DNA of 64,000 nucleotides from Actinacidiphila yanglinensis (GCF_900107965.1 NZ_FNVU01000016.1:124001-188000), one strand, 5' to 3'. Numbered from the stretch's first letter, positions 11,101 to 19,595 are shown. Made by a program: numbers and translations. The notes: generated from the sequence alone by a model not told the origin.

Positions 11101-14100
11101 CCGGAGTGTCGGCATACACGCGCGTCTGCTGCGCCGCTTCGTTCTCCGGGCCCGGCGGCCCGGCCAGCCGCAGGTTCAACCAGGTGGGCAGATACCTCTC
11201 ACGCTGCACCCGCAAAAAGTGGGCCCCCACATCGGGGTCCGCACCGGGATCGTCCACGTCGACGGTGTCCCCGGCGTCGTGGGCGGTCTGCCGCCACGGG
11301 TCGAACACCGTCTTCGCCCACGTGTGGTCGGGGTGCAGGGTCGCGACGACCCGGCCGAGCGGGTCCCGGAACAGCACGGGGCTGACCCCGTGGACGTTGC
11401 CGAACTCGAAGGCGGCCGTGTCGCTGAAGAACGGCTCGTACTGCCGCACCGCACGGCCCTTGTTGTCGAACACCGTCCAGCCGGTGCCCACCCAGCGCTC
11501 CGGTGCGTCGGGGCCGCCATCCGTCAGGGGTCCGGCGTCGGCGAGGGCCATGCCGGCGATCTCGCGGCCCAGGCCGTCGGCATAGGTCAGCGTGGCACGC
11601 ACCCGGGGAGCCGGCGTGCCGCCGGGGCCGAGCAGATGCCGCTCCCGGGCGAGCGCGAGCACGGCGGACGGCGGTCCGCCGGCCGTATGGTCGTCGGTGT
11701 CCCGCCACCAGCGCTGGAACGCGTCGAGGTCGTACACCAGCCGGGTGGTCGCCCCGCGCAGGATATCCAGCGGTGCCCCGGCGGGGTTCCGCAGGTGTTC
11801 GCGGACGTCGTTCTCCGAGAGGTCCGACTCGAAGCCTTCGAGCGTGTCGCCGATGTCCTCGTCGGCGCCGGCCACGCCAGTCTTTCCCAGGACGGCGGTG
11901 CCGACGACCATGCCGAGCGTGTCGAATGCGGCCGCGCCGCGGTTGCCGTTCGGATCGGTGACCACCGCTGGCGCCAGGACTCGGTAGTCGTTCCGCCAGA
12001 CCGTGCCCCTGGGCCGCCGCTCGCCGACCGTGATCCGGTTGCCGCGGGCGTCGGAGGTCTCGCGGACCAGCAGGTCGTCCTCGTCGTAGACGACGTAAGT
12101 GACGGCGCCGAACGGGTCGGTGTAGTGCCGCGGGACGAAGAAGTGCCGTTGTGCCTCGTCGAGTTCACTGTCGCCCGGCGCGGAGCGGTAGTCCAGCGTG
12201 CCGGAGGGCGCCCACCACAGGCCGGGTGGGTCCGAGTCCGGGAAGCCGCCGGCACCGCGCAACCCGGCACTCTCACGGTATCCCGCGGCCGCCAGTACCG
12301 CGGCGGGGTCGGGCAGGAGCGGCTCGGCGCCGCGATGGTACACGGCTGAGAGCAACTCGGGGGTGAACGCCAGCCGGTAGTCCTCATGGGGCAGCGCACG
12401 GGTTCCGCTGACTCCCAGCGGTTCGGGTCCGGTCAGGTTGTCGCGGCGGAACAGAGTGCGCTTGTGTGCGATCAGCCGTCGGTGCGGTCCGGGACCGCCA
12501 CTCGTCCCAGCTACGTCGTGGTACGGCATGTCGGCGTCGCCGAGTGCCGCCAACTGCTCAGCCAGTGTTTCCGGTTCCACGAGAGGGGCAGCGGAGTCCG
12601 GTGCAGGCACCGGGTACCCGTGGAGCTCGTAGGTACGGGTGTCGCACGGCAGCGGTGTCCGCCAGGCGTCGGCCTTGTCCACCGGTGCGGTGTGGGTCCG
12701 TTCGGTCAGTTGGATGCGGGCGTGCCGCTGGACGGCGTGGTCCGCTTCAGTCAGCCGGGGGTCGGCATCCCGGTGGCGACGTCCGTAGGCGATCGAAGCG
12801 GACTGCACGACGTTGCCGAACCCGTCGACGGACAACACCATTTCGTGCCCGATGCGCGGGTCGGCGACAACCTTCCCGCCGACCTCGCGAAGCATGCGCT
12901 CGTAGTGCAGTGTCACCGCTTCCCGGGGGCGGCGCAGGAAGGACGCGTGGCGGTTCTCCCCCCGCGGCTGTACCAGGTCCACCGCGTAGCTGAACTCCTC
13001 GACGGTGTAGGGCCGGTCTGCCGCGTCGGTACCGTCCTCCGCGTACACCTCGCGGCGCAGAATGGCCCCGCGCATCGCACGGCATGCCTCGCGGGCTTCG
13101 TCGGCCGACAGTGGCCGCGGCGTCCGGCTCCCATCGGGGCGCAGCAGTTGCGGTGGCGGCGGCCGGTCCGGGCGCAGGATCCCGGCCAGTTCGGTATCGG
13201 TGAGGCCGGGCAGCTGCCGGTCGGCGTCGCCTTCGCGGTAGTACTCGTCGGCGAGGACGGCCGAGAGTTCATCGCCGCCGGCGAAGGCGCCGATGTGGTA
13301 CCAGGTCGTTGTGCGGGCCGGCGGAGTGTGCGAGGCGGCGTCGAGGTTGACCAGTTCGGGCCAGGCCGCGGGGACGGCGTCGCTGTCCGACAGCGCGGCG
13401 AACTGCTCGGTGTCCCACTGGTCGACGCGGGCGAAGCCGCGGAACTCACGCTCGGCGCCGTCGAAGTGGCCGTGATGGTAGGCGTAGCGGGTGGTGAAGC
13501 GGTTGCGGCTGACGTAGTCCACGGTGTCCACGCGCGACACCACGTGGACGGGGAAGGGGAGTTGCGTCGCCCAGGGTCGGCCCTCGGCCCGGTCGGCGAG
13601 ATGGAACGCGGTCGAGGCGGCGTAGCCGATCACCGTTTCGGCGCCGAAATTGTTGCGGATGCCGGTGAGCAGGTGCGGCTTGCCGCGGGGCATCAGCTCC
13701 AGGTAGCGGACCGGGGACCGTTCCCCGGTCGGCCCCGGCGGGGACCACACCAGGCAGGGGGTGCCGGTGCCGAGCAGGTCGACGGCCTCTGGGCGCTCGG
13801 CGGCGGGGGCCGCCGGGAGGTCCACATGGCCCGCCCAGCGGTTGCCGGACTGGTTCGCGTAGGCGCGTGTGCCGGAGGTCCCCACGTACAGGAGGTCGTG
13901 CGGCCCTGCGCCGTCGAGGTCCGCCAGCAGGACCCGGCGCGGGTCGAACAGGTCGGGCCGGTCGAGCAGGGGCGGGTCGTCCATCGCGACGGGGTGGCCG
14001 AAGCGGCCGTACCCGTGGTTGGGCCAGTACCGCACCTCGTCGTGGCGCACCCGGACCAGGTCGGCGAGGCCGTCGCCGGTCATGTCGGCGAGGAAGACGG

Positions 14101-15838
14101 CGTTCTCGGCGTCGGCGAACACCAGCGCGGGTCCGGGGTCGTCTGCCGTACCGGTGGGGAGGCGTACCGCCGGGCCGAATCCGGCCTCGCCTGCGGACGG
14201 GTACCAGGTGAGCGCGTCGCCTTCGGCGACCAGCACGTCGGCGTGGCCGTCACCGTTCAGGTCGGTGAAACGGATGGTGCCGTCCGCCCAGTCCACGGCC
14301 GGCAGGTGGGCGAACGTCCGGAAGGGCGCCCAGCCGACGTGCGGAATCCGCTTGAAGAATCCGGGGTTCGGCCCGCCCAGCTCGACCAGGTCCAGGAGGC
14401 CGTCGCCCGCCAGGTCGAGGAGTTGCCCGCGCTCTCCCGCGGTCGCGGCCGACGGGACCGCGGCCAGCGGCGCGGGTGCGGCGAAACGGCCGCGGCCGCG
14501 GTTCGGGGCGTAGTAGCTGCTCCCGTCCATCGTCGCCAGGACGCCGGGGATGCCCTCGCCGTCAAGATCGACCCACTCGCAGGCGGTGTCGTCGGCGCCG
14601 ACGGGAGGGACGTGGTCTTCGCCGTCCAGGCGGCGCACATCTGCCGACTCGCCCAACGAGACTGGGTTATAGGTGAGTTCGAGCGACGGGAGGGCACGGC
14701 TGAACAGACTCTGCGGCGTACGGCGGTAGCCGCACTGCGTGACCGAGACCAGGAGCGAGGCGACGGGGGTCTCGTCGTACGCCAGGTTCAGCGAGCGCAC
14801 CAGGCAGTCGCGGCCAGCGGTCGGCTCGCCCGGGAAATGGTGGAACATCAAAACTCGCCGGCACAGCCGGTACGTGCGCACCTCGAACCCGGCGCGGCAG
14901 GACGAGAAGGGGTCCTTGCGAGCCGGCCAGACGTGTGCGCCGGTGGGCCGGGGGTCGGCCTCATCGTGCTCGCCGTAGTCGAAGACGACCTCGAACATCC
15001 ACTCGTCTGGGACGGGTTCCCCAGCAGCGAGCGTGCTGGTGCGGTTGCCGTACAGAACGCGCTTGAGATAGCGCTGCGCAGTGCGGGCGGCCGGGGGGCG
15101 GCTCTGCTCGTGCGCGGCGTCTACGTCGATGTCCCCGTCGTCCTCGCGCCGGTATTGGTAGCGGACGAGGTTGCCCTTGTCGTCGCGTGACTCGCTGATA
15201 AGCCAGGTCAGCACCCGCGGGGGCGTGCCGCGCGGCGGGTCCGGGTCCTGGATCCGGGAGTCGTCGTCGACGCCGTACAGCGTGGTGATGTTGTCGCCGG
15301 AAATCGTCCGCCAGTGCGTGGTGCCGTCGCCCAGGTCCGTCCACCGCTCGATGCGCGCGAAGTCGTCCTCGACGCGCGGGCGATAGCGCGTGATGCCGTA
15401 GCGGCGGCCGTCCACCGTGCGCTCCGGCACCCGGACAGGCGCCCACTCGCCCCCGGCGTCCTCCGCGAGCGCCGGGACGAGGTCCTCCGCCCCGGACAGG
15501 AGGAACACGTCCGACTCGTCGCCGTCCAGGTAACGCGGCAGCCCGGTGTCGGTCTTGCGGCTGACGGCAGGCAGTTCGAGGCTCCACCCGAGCCCGAAGG
15601 GGCCGTTTCCTGCGCCGGAGTCGTAGCCGAGGGCCAGTGTCGGCCCCCATCCCGAACGGCCCGGTGTCAGCGGAAGGGGGATCCGTAACCCGGCCGTCCC
15701 GCTGGCCCCGGCGACCGCGAACGTCTCCCCGATCCCGCGCAGCGCCCCGCCGCCCTTGGGCAGGGAAACAGACGGCGCCGCAATGTGCTTGTCCGCGAGG
15801 GCTCCACGCTCCGGTGCGCCCTGCTCCGACGGCGCCAT
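8105..15838 (-). CDS. TcB-TcC fusion: SpvB/RHS cocoon protein with nuclease-like C-terminal toxin tip (2577 aa)
   Basis: The N-terminus is a clear SpvB/TcdB domain (SLPKGGGALRGIGETF, GPTLALGYDSGAGNGPFGLG, DGDESDVFLLSGAEDLVP). FG-GAP-like repeats of the TcB middle region follow (DLNGDGHADVL, DMTGDGLADLV), then RHS/YD repeats and the RHS-associated core near residue 2225 (RFTGKERDEESGLSYHGARY, ending in RVDPDG). In Tc systems this shell encloses the toxic C-terminus, which is cut off behind the core and threaded through TcA. From about residue 2264 there is a variable tail: a Pro/Lys/Ala-rich linker, then about 130 residues with ELDGRKFDKFD, GDVKDEYQFLIEIG and QSAIAKQHGLALEWMV, resembling the Tox-REase-5 restriction-fold nucleases (inference from motif spacing). 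TcB and TcC are fused here, whereas many systems encode them separately. The toxin-encoding end looks less GC-rich than the shell. No obvious immunity gene lies downstream. Confidence 0.9.
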   Translation of the reverse strand: MAPSEQGAPERGALADKHIAAPSVSLPKGGGALRGIGETFAVAGASGTAGLRIPLPLTPGRSGWGPTLALGYDSGAGNGPFGLGWSLELPAVSRKTDTGLPRYLDGDESDVFLLSGAEDLVPALAEDAGGEWAPVRVPERTVDGRRYGITRYRPRVEDDFARIERWTDLGDGTTHWRTISGDNITTLYGVDDDSRIQDPDPPRGTPPRVLTWLISESRDDKGNLVRYQYRREDDGDIDVDAAHEQSRPPAARTAQRYLKRVLYGNRTSTLAAGEPVPDEWMFEVVFDYGEHDEADPRPTGAHVWPARKDPFSSCRAGFEVRTYRLCRRVLMFHHFPGEPTAGRDCLVRSLNLAYDETPVASLLVSVTQCGYRRTPQSLFSRALPSLELTYNPVSLGESADVRRLDGEDHVPPVGADDTACEWVDLDGEGIPGVLATMDGSSYYAPNRGRGRFAAPAPLAAVPSAATAGERGQLLDLAGDGLLDLVELGGPNPGFFKRIPHVGWAPFRTFAHLPAVDWADGTIRFTDLNGDGHADVLVAEGDALTWYPSAGEAGFGPAVRLPTGTADDPGPALVFADAENAVFLADMTGDGLADLVRVRHDEVRYWPNHGYGRFGHPVAMDDPPLLDRPDLFDPRRVLLADLDGAGPHDLLYVGTSGTRAYANQSGNRWAGHVDLPAAPAAERPEAVDLLGTGTPCLVWSPPGPTGERSPVRYLELMPRGKPHLLTGIRNNFGAETVIGYAASTAFHLADRAEGRPWATQLPFPVHVVSRVDTVDYVSRNRFTTRYAYHHGHFDGAEREFRGFARVDQWDTEQFAALSDSDAVPAAWPELVNLDAASHTPPARTTTWYHIGAFAGGDELSAVLADEYYREGDADRQLPGLTDTELAGILRPDRPPPPQLLRPDGSRTPRPLSADEAREACRAMRGAILRREVYAEDGTDAADRPYTVEEFSYAVDLVQPRGENRHASFLRRPREAVTLHYERMLREVGGKVVADPRIGHEMVLSVDGFGNVVQSASIAYGRRHRDADPRLTEADHAVQRHARIQLTERTHTAPVDKADAWRTPLPCDTRTYELHGYPVPAPDSAAPLVEPETLAEQLAALGDADMPYHDVAGTSGGPGPHRRLIAHKRTLFRRDNLTGPEPLGVSGTRALPHEDYRLAFTPELLSAVYHRGAEPLLPDPAAVLAAAGYRESAGLRGAGGFPDSDPPGLWWAPSGTLDYRSAPGDSELDEAQRHFFVPRHYTDPFGAVTYVVYDEDDLLVRETSDARGNRITVGERRPRGTVWRNDYRVLAPAVVTDPNGNRGAAAFDTLGMVVGTAVLGKTGVAGADEDIGDTLEGFESDLSENDVREHLRNPAGAPLDILRGATTRLVYDLDAFQRWWRDTDDHTAGGPPSAVLALARERHLLGPGGTPAPRVRATLTYADGLGREIAGMALADAGPLTDGGPDAPERWVGTGWTVFDNKGRAVRQYEPFFSDTAAFEFGNVHGVSPVLFRDPLGRVVATLHPDHTWAKTVFDPWRQTAHDAGDTVDVDDPGADPDVGAHFLRVQRERYLPTWLNLRLAGPPGPENEAAQQTRVYADTPASAFTDCLGVTFLTLSVNRHVRDGATTTEQHATRVDHDVQGNEREVRDARGQLVMRYEYDMLGNRIHGAGMDSGSRWSLDDCEGESVRTWNTLRNDLRITYDELRRPTGVFLRRAGAAAEVMAERTTYGDDPGHPGGAAAAEAANLRGQVHQAFDGAGAVTHARYDFTGNLVRSERRLAADYRGTPDWSRPPQWDGPAFGTEMRHDALGRPIAITLPDGTRLTPGYNEAGQLESVAAQVRGALAETWFVKKIAYDAKGRRTRIASGNGVRTEYRYDPLTFRLTRLNTIREGFPDDCPAPGETPCGVQYLSYTYDAAGNTTHIRDDAQQAVFFRNQRIEPGMRYVYDAVYRLIEATGREHLGQTADPVPASWTDAPRVGQVHPGDGKAMGSYRERYTYDAVGNLRGLEHQSTDVSGGDRGWTRTYEYRERSALEPATVGNRLSTTDIGDVRKSFAYDAHGNTTAMPHTTLMRWDHRDRLAATSTQAVNSGTPETTYYVYDASGQRVRKVTERFAAEGGTPTRLRERIYLGAVEVYREYGQDGATVTLERETLHVMDDAARVALVETRTKGTDNGPERLTRYQLADHLGSAAVELDDRARVISYEEYHPYGSTAYQAVAAAVQAPKRYRFTGKERDEESGLSYHGARYYAPWLGRWTSCEPLFDAHRRISSYAYCSGSPTSRVDPDGGLDVPAWVPGAAKINKARDQFVEDHEYGIEFTKALVRDNSFGFIGTLESMGKLDAPNQSFTAKRAQRDAEAVTVLLNAVSMAATSGGKGGPGAGGGLAPVGGGPVVAPQAPAIPVGGVPVLEASKPKEKPKVTEKEPEPAAATGGTKPAKPEPSAAKGGPNQSRMPKAGQSSTPADWPVGGRWIEVARRWTGNAKKPGSMTSLEIQSAYSGKSIRFREGKAYIEEFELDGRKFDKFDPESRTLGDVKDEYQFLIEIGSESAAKALLDEAGAQSAIAKQHGLALEWMVREENAGAFENLLHEKYPDIQIKTFKK

Positions 15839-16055
15839 CGTGCCTCCTCACAGCGTCGACAGGACATCCGCAGAACCATTAGAGCAACGCACGTGACCCT
15901 GGCCTACGCACGCCTCGAAAGATCACCCGTACTGCCGCACCACCGGTGACCGCGCCCTGATCGCGTACGCCGACGTCACCTACCACGGTGAAGACTTGTC
16001 TGATGGCCACAGGGCCTCGTCCGTGGTCCTCGAAGCGGTGGTCTCCGATGCTTCC

Positions 16056-16520
16056 TCACGCGACTTGGAGCAGGTTCGTCCTGATACACGCCCTGGTAGC
16101 CCCGTCCAACGTCGCCTCCAGCGTGTGCCGGTCCCGCTTCGGGATATCGCCGAGGGGTCTAGACCGCAGCGGGAGTACCTCCTGTATTCCGCCCGGCACA
16201 ACTGACCCCAACCCGCCACGGCACCAGATAAGCCGACGCCCGGGCCTGCCGCTCGGAGCCGCCTGTGGGGCCAACATCGCCCAGGTTGCGGTGGAACCAG
16301 GTGCTCCTCTCCGCTGTGTGACGAGGAAACGTCGACGTGCGAGCAGCGCGTCGTGTACCGCGTCCTCTGCGTCTGCGCGTGATCCGAGGTAGAGCTCCGC
16401 CCATCGAACGTGGGGGCCGCGGTAGGAGTCGTGGAAGGCCCGGAAGACCACCACGGGCTGGGAGTCCTGCACGATCTTCGAGGGGCGCGGCAGCTGGCGA
16501 CGCACGCTGCTCTCGTTCAC
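16056..16520 (-). pseudogene. remnant of a small sigma-70-like protein
   Basis: The N-terminal 45 residues contain VVFRAFHDSYRGPHVRWAEL followed by YLGSRADAEDAVHDA, which resembles the region-2 start of the small sigma-like proteins common in Streptomyces. After that the reading becomes unlike the family, apart from a short STATWAM stretch, and the expected region-4 helix-turn-helix is not seen. The GTG start at 16520 overlaps the stop of the preceding small gene (GTGA), so the pair was once an operon. It is most likely a decayed gene; a frameshift near 16370 is possible. A functional role is doubtful. Confidence 0.45.
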
Positions 16521-16693
16521 CGATGCTCCTCGTGCTGGCCGATCTCCTGACCGCGGCGGCTCTGGACCAACTCGGTGGCGCCCAGGCGCACGCCGGCGGC
16601 GAGGACCCGCCGGATGATCCTTCGTACGTCGTGCCCGAAGGCCCGGGCCGCGGCAGCGGCCGCGAGCAGAGCTTCCAAGTGCTGGTTCGTCAC
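16517..16693 (-). CDS. small hypothetical protein upstream of the sigma-like remnant
   Basis: A 58-residue helical protein read from GTG 16693 (TNQHLEALLAAAAAARAFGH, then DVRRIIRRVLAAGVRLGATE). It is Ala- and Arg-rich with alternating charge, without a membrane segment or signal peptide. An in-frame start further upstream would add about 21 basic residues with no better ribosome site. Its stop overlaps the start of the sigma-like remnant, so the two form a coupled pair, perhaps a sigma-like factor and its small partner. No family is recognised with certainty. It is credible because of the coupling and the ordered amphipathic composition. Confidence 0.4.
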   Translation of the reverse strand: MTNQHLEALLAAAAAARAFGHDVRRIIRRVLAAGVRLGATELVQSRRGQEIGQHEEHR

Positions 16694-17143
16694 GGGACCT
16701 TGTGGTCGTCTCGGGTTCGAGGGGTGAAGCGACCCCCTGGCGCTTCGGGACCGCATCGGGTGCGGTCTTGCATGAATAGCGTTCGTCGATGCCCGAACGT
16801 GCAGCGAAGCGAAGGGGAAAAACTACACACCGCTACCAGCGAGTCACTTATGTAACAGCACATGCCCGTTATCGACCGAGAGGTCTGGTCCACTCCACGA
16901 CGCCCACCAGGGTGAACTCCCAAACACGCACACACCGCGCATCCAACGCCCGATCAGGACTCCGGCGCAGCGCCGGAGTGACTGTGAGTGACGCCACACA
17001 ACCCGTCACGAAGCCAAACCACCACGTCCGTTGACACCGGAGGGCGGCAGGTCACCCGCAGGTGTGGTCTCGTACACCCGCACGTGTGGCGCCCGACCCA
17101 GGCCCAGCGCCCCCACCCCCGAACGGCCGGTAGGACCACGGTC
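16694..17143. other. gene-poor interval upstream of the HNH nuclease gene
   Basis: About 450 bp between divergent units. It should hold the promoters of the leftward small-protein pair and the rightward HNH gene. No reading frame with convincing codon bias or homology was found. It includes a less GC-rich patch around 16800-16900. No repeat or clear promoter box could be assigned. Confidence 0.4.
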
Positions 17144-17815
17144 ATGCGCTTCTTGAACCGCCCCGTCCTTGCAGGCCTGCTCGCCTGCGCCGCACTCATC
17201 ACCGTGACCGCCCCCGCCCGCGCCGCCACACCCACCGAGCAGGACAGCGTCGCCCTCCACCAAGCCGTCGCACATCTGCCCCTCGCACCGGAGGACCGCA
17301 CCGGCTACAACCGCGCAACATCCTTCGGCGGCTGGATCGACGCCGACCGCGACGGCTGCAACACCCGCCAGGAAGTCCTCCTCGACGAAGCCGTCACTCC
17401 CCCGACCATCACCGGGAAGTGCACCCTGACCGGCGGGACATGGGACTCCTGGTACGACGACACGACCGTCGACGGACCCAGCACCCTCGACATCGACCAC
17501 CTCGTGCCGCTCGCCGAAGCCTGGGACTCCGGCGCCTCGCAGTGGACCAAGGCCCGCCGCGTCGCCTACGCCAACTACCTCGGCGACGCACGCCACCTGG
17601 TCGCCGCCACCGCCCGCTCCAACCGCTCCAAGTCCGACCAGGACCCCGCCACCTGGATGCCGCCGGCCGCCGACGCCACCTGCCGCTACACCGCCGACTG
17701 GATCAGCGTGAAACTCACCTGGGGCCTGGCCGTCGACCCCGCCGAACACGACGCCCTCGCGGAGTTCGCCGCCAACTGCCCTGACCAGGACATCACCTAC
17801 ACCCCCACCGACTGA
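17144..17815 (+). CDS. secreted HNH endonuclease family protein (DUF1524/GmrSD C-terminal type)
   Basis: A 223-residue protein with a signal peptide (MRFLNRPVLAGLLACAALIT, then a cleavage region near ARAA at about residue 28), so it should be exported. The nuclease core is around residues 115-175: STLDIDHLVPLAEAWDSGAS supplies the DH of the beta-beta-alpha-metal fold, followed by ANYLGDARHLVAATARSNRS with the Asn/His that complete the HNH site, and KSDQDPATWMPP. The two Cys pairs (GCN, KCT, TCR, NCP) suggest disulphides. The family cleaves DNA; the secreted forms common in streptomycetes probably act as extracellular nucleases. ATG 17144 has TAGGA about nine bases upstream, and an upstream in-frame extension would spoil the signal peptide. 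A strong hairpin follows the stop. It stands alone between the Tc and conjugation blocks. Confidence 0.85.
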   Translation: MRFLNRPVLAGLLACAALITVTAPARAATPTEQDSVALHQAVAHLPLAPEDRTGYNRATSFGGWIDADRDGCNTRQEVLLDEAVTPPTITGKCTLTGGTWDSWYDDTTVDGPSTLDIDHLVPLAEAWDSGASQWTKARRVAYANYLGDARHLVAATARSNRSKSDQDPATWMPPAADATCRYTADWISVKLTWGLAVDPAEHDALAEFAANCPDQDITYTPTD

Positions 17816-17822
17816 CCCACAC

Positions 17823-17850
17823 CGGCAGCGCGGGCCCACCCGCGCTGCCG
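17823..17850 (+). terminator. hairpin terminator after the HNH nuclease gene
   Basis: A perfect 12-bp stem (CGGCAGCGCGGG at 17823-17834 and its complement at 17839-17850) with a 4-base loop begins eight bases after the stop codon. There is no T tract, which is common for streptomycete terminators. Confidence 0.7.
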
Positions 17851-18658
17851 AACTGGCCGCGAACCGAGATCCGTCCCGCGAAGACGAACCCAACGCACAT
17901 CGAGGCGGGGCGCGAGAACGGCCTACCGGGCGGCTCCACCACCGACGCTGACCGGAGAAGGGCCCGAGGCCTGGCAGCGCTGCGACAAGCTCCACCGGGG
18001 CCCCATCGAAGCCAGCGCCGCGCTGCCCACCGGTCCCGGGCAGCCCGCGCAGCCGAGCGGGGTCCCTTGCGACGCCCCCTTGTCCCCGTTTCGGTCAGCA
18101 CGAAGCCTCGGGCCGCCGTTGGGGGCGGATTCCAGTGGTCGTCGCAACACGTGATCTCTGACATGTCCCACAGGCAGTTGAGCAGTCGCCCGATTATGGT
18201 CACGGTGCGACCGGCAACGGCCGGATGCGCCGACCGGTCACGGACCGTACGGTGCGCCGACGGGCAGTTCCACCGCGGTGGTGGAGAAGTAGGCGGAATC
18301 CTCCTCCTGGAGCTCCAGGAAGAGGTGTCAACACCCTTCAGTCGGTTGCACTCTACGGCTGACCTGCGGCAACGCAACGGACGTCAGATGTGGGTGAAAC
18401 CCGCCGCGAAACTGATGGCGAACCCGATCGGGAACCCGATCGCGAAACCACATTGAGGCACCAGGAGACGCCCCTGCTCCCTGCCACGTCACCCACGAGC
18501 GGCCCGCCTCCCCCCGGCAGGTCGGAAAGCGATGGACACCCTCGCGCGCTGCTGCGGTTGCACTCCGGTACTGCGGGCGGGTGATTCTTCGAGTGCACGC
18601 GGTTGACCTGTGATCTCCCGGATTTGAGCAAGCAAGTGGACAAGGGGCGCTGAGGAGA
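17851..18658. other. long intergenic region before the conjugation operon
   Basis: About 800 bp without a convincing gene on either strand. It holds a 12-bp degenerate tandem repeat (18396-18455, listed separately) and the word CGGTTGCACTC twice (18343-18353 and 18555-18565). The second copy also forms a spaced inverted pair with GAGTGCA at 18591-18597. A short palindrome, GGTGT-CA-ACACC, lies near 18325-18336. Its place directly upstream of the first conjugation gene suggests regulatory or transfer-origin sites, but no known clt or oriT was recognised. Confidence 0.4.
18396..18455 (+). repeat. five degenerate 12-bp tandem repeats
   Basis: Five consecutive 12-base units all begin with GAA: GAAACCCGCCGC, GAAACTGATGGC, GAACCCGATCGG, GAACCCGATCGC and GAAACCACATTG. 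The middle two differ at one base. The phase is a multiple of three, but no supported gene covers the array. Iteron-like arrays occur at plasmid origins, partition sites and the dsDNA transfer sites of Streptomyces plasmids; which of these applies here is unknown. Confidence 0.5.
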
Positions 18659-18692
18659 TTCACGGCACGAACCGAAAGGACCGTGCCGTGAA
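18659..18692 (+). promoter_or_regulatory. inverted repeat enclosing the RBS and start codon of the first conjugation gene
   Basis: Perfect 10-base arms, TTCACGGCAC (18659-18668) and GTGCCGTGAA (18683-18692), separated by 14 bases. The ribosome-binding AAAGGA lies in the loop and the GTG start codon (18688-18690) lies in the right arm. It could be a DNA operator or an RNA hairpin that controls initiation of the sigma-like gene. Confidence 0.55.
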
Positions 18693-19554
18693 CTCGTACA
18701 ACAATGCCATCGATCGGCTCCGTGCCGAATGGCCGCTGCTGTGTGCCGACCCGTTGGCGGGGGCTGCCGTGACGGGGTGGCTCATCGACGCCGGCGTCTT
18801 GGCTCCGGGCGAGGTCGCCGGCGACCTGGGCGCGGTGCTGCCCGAGTTGGAGCGCCGGGACGCGCGGCGTGGCCGGGAGCACACCGACCGGTGGATGGGC
18901 GCCTTGCTGCGCCAGGTCGGCGCGGGTGGTCAGGACGGGCAGTTGGCGGCCCGGGTGGTGGTGCAGGCGATGCTGCCGGCTGCGACGTCGACCGTGTACC
19001 GGATGCGCTGGCTCGGGCACGACCTGGACGACGTGGTCCAGGCGGTGGTGGCGTCGCTGTACGAGGTGGTGCTCAGCTACCCGCTTCAGCGGCGGCCGCG
19101 GCGGATCGCGGCGAACCTGCTGATGGACACCGTCTGCCGTGCCCGCGGGGAGCTGCGCGCCGATGCCTGTGATTTGAGCGGCGATGAGCCGCTGGACGAC
19201 GACCGCCTGATGATTCCGGACCCGGGGGTCGGCCCGGACGAGTTGGCGATCCGCCGGCAGTTGGCAGCGGCGGCCGCGGCCAGTGGACTTCCCGGGCTGG
19301 ACGGTGTGGACGTCGAGGACCTGACCGGATCTCGCGGCCGGGTGGTCGAGCTGTTGATGTGGGCCTTGGAGAGGCGGGTTCTGGTTCCCGGCGAGCTCGC
19401 GGCCATCTGTGATCACTACCGCGAGGGCGCGCCCCGTGACGAGGTCGCGGCGCAGCGGGCCGGGGTGCGTCCGGAGGGGATGCGGAAGCGGCGTTCTCGT
19501 GCCGTTCGGCGGCTGGCCGCGGCAGCTGGCCGGTGGGCGGAGCAGGTCGCGTGA
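18688..19554 (+). CDS. sigma-factor-like regulatory protein of the conjugation operon
   Basis: 288 residues starting at GTG 18688 with AAAGGA upstream. The middle (residues about 95-160) reads like a sigma-70 region 2: MRWLGHDLDDVVQAVVASLY, then QRRPRRIAANLLMDTVCRAR. The C-terminus (about 225-285) has the spacing of a region-4 helix-turn-helix: EGAPRDEVAAQRAGVRPEGM followed by RKRRSRAVRRLAAA. The first 90 residues are an unfamiliar helical domain. It is the first gene of the block, followed at short distance by the TcpC-like operon. The inverted repeat across its start suggests tight control. It could direct polymerase to the repeated element found upstream of 19647 and 28334 (inference). It could also be a DNA-binding regulator without true sigma activity; the sigma resemblance is moderate. 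Confidence 0.55.
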   Translation: MNSYNNAIDRLRAEWPLLCADPLAGAAVTGWLIDAGVLAPGEVAGDLGAVLPELERRDARRGREHTDRWMGALLRQVGAGGQDGQLAARVVVQAMLPAATSTVYRMRWLGHDLDDVVQAVVASLYEVVLSYPLQRRPRRIAANLLMDTVCRARGELRADACDLSGDEPLDDDRLMIPDPGVGPDELAIRRQLAAAAAASGLPGLDGVDVEDLTGSRGRVVELLMWALERRVLVPGELAAICDHYREGAPRDEVAAQRAGVRPEGMRKRRSRAVRRLAAAAGRWAEQVA

Positions 19555-19562
19555 ATTCGCTG

Positions 19563-19595
19563 TCACAAACGGGCTTTCCTTCGCACTTGCAGCAG
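19563..19595 (+). promoter_or_regulatory. bipartite conserved element, copy 1 (upstream of the Tcp operon)
   Basis: TCACAAA (19563-19569), then 12 bases, then CGCACTTGCAGCAG (19582-19595), followed by TGA and GGCGG-like bases. The same two words with the same 12-base gap recur at 28257-28289. Copy 1 ends 51 bases before GTG 19647. It is likely a promoter or operator for the transfer genes. Confidence 0.6.

Noticed and set aside
12386..15190. Long plus-strand frame opposite the SpvB/TcB region
   Set aside because: Antisense to a well-supported domain and without coding-like motifs.
17793..18377. Minus-strand frame after the HNH gene
   Set aside because: Covers the terminator hairpin, is rich in Arg, Pro and Cys without a pattern, and has no ribosome site.
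18396..18455. CRISPR array
   Set aside because: Units are only 12 bp, contiguous and without spacers; no cas genes are present.
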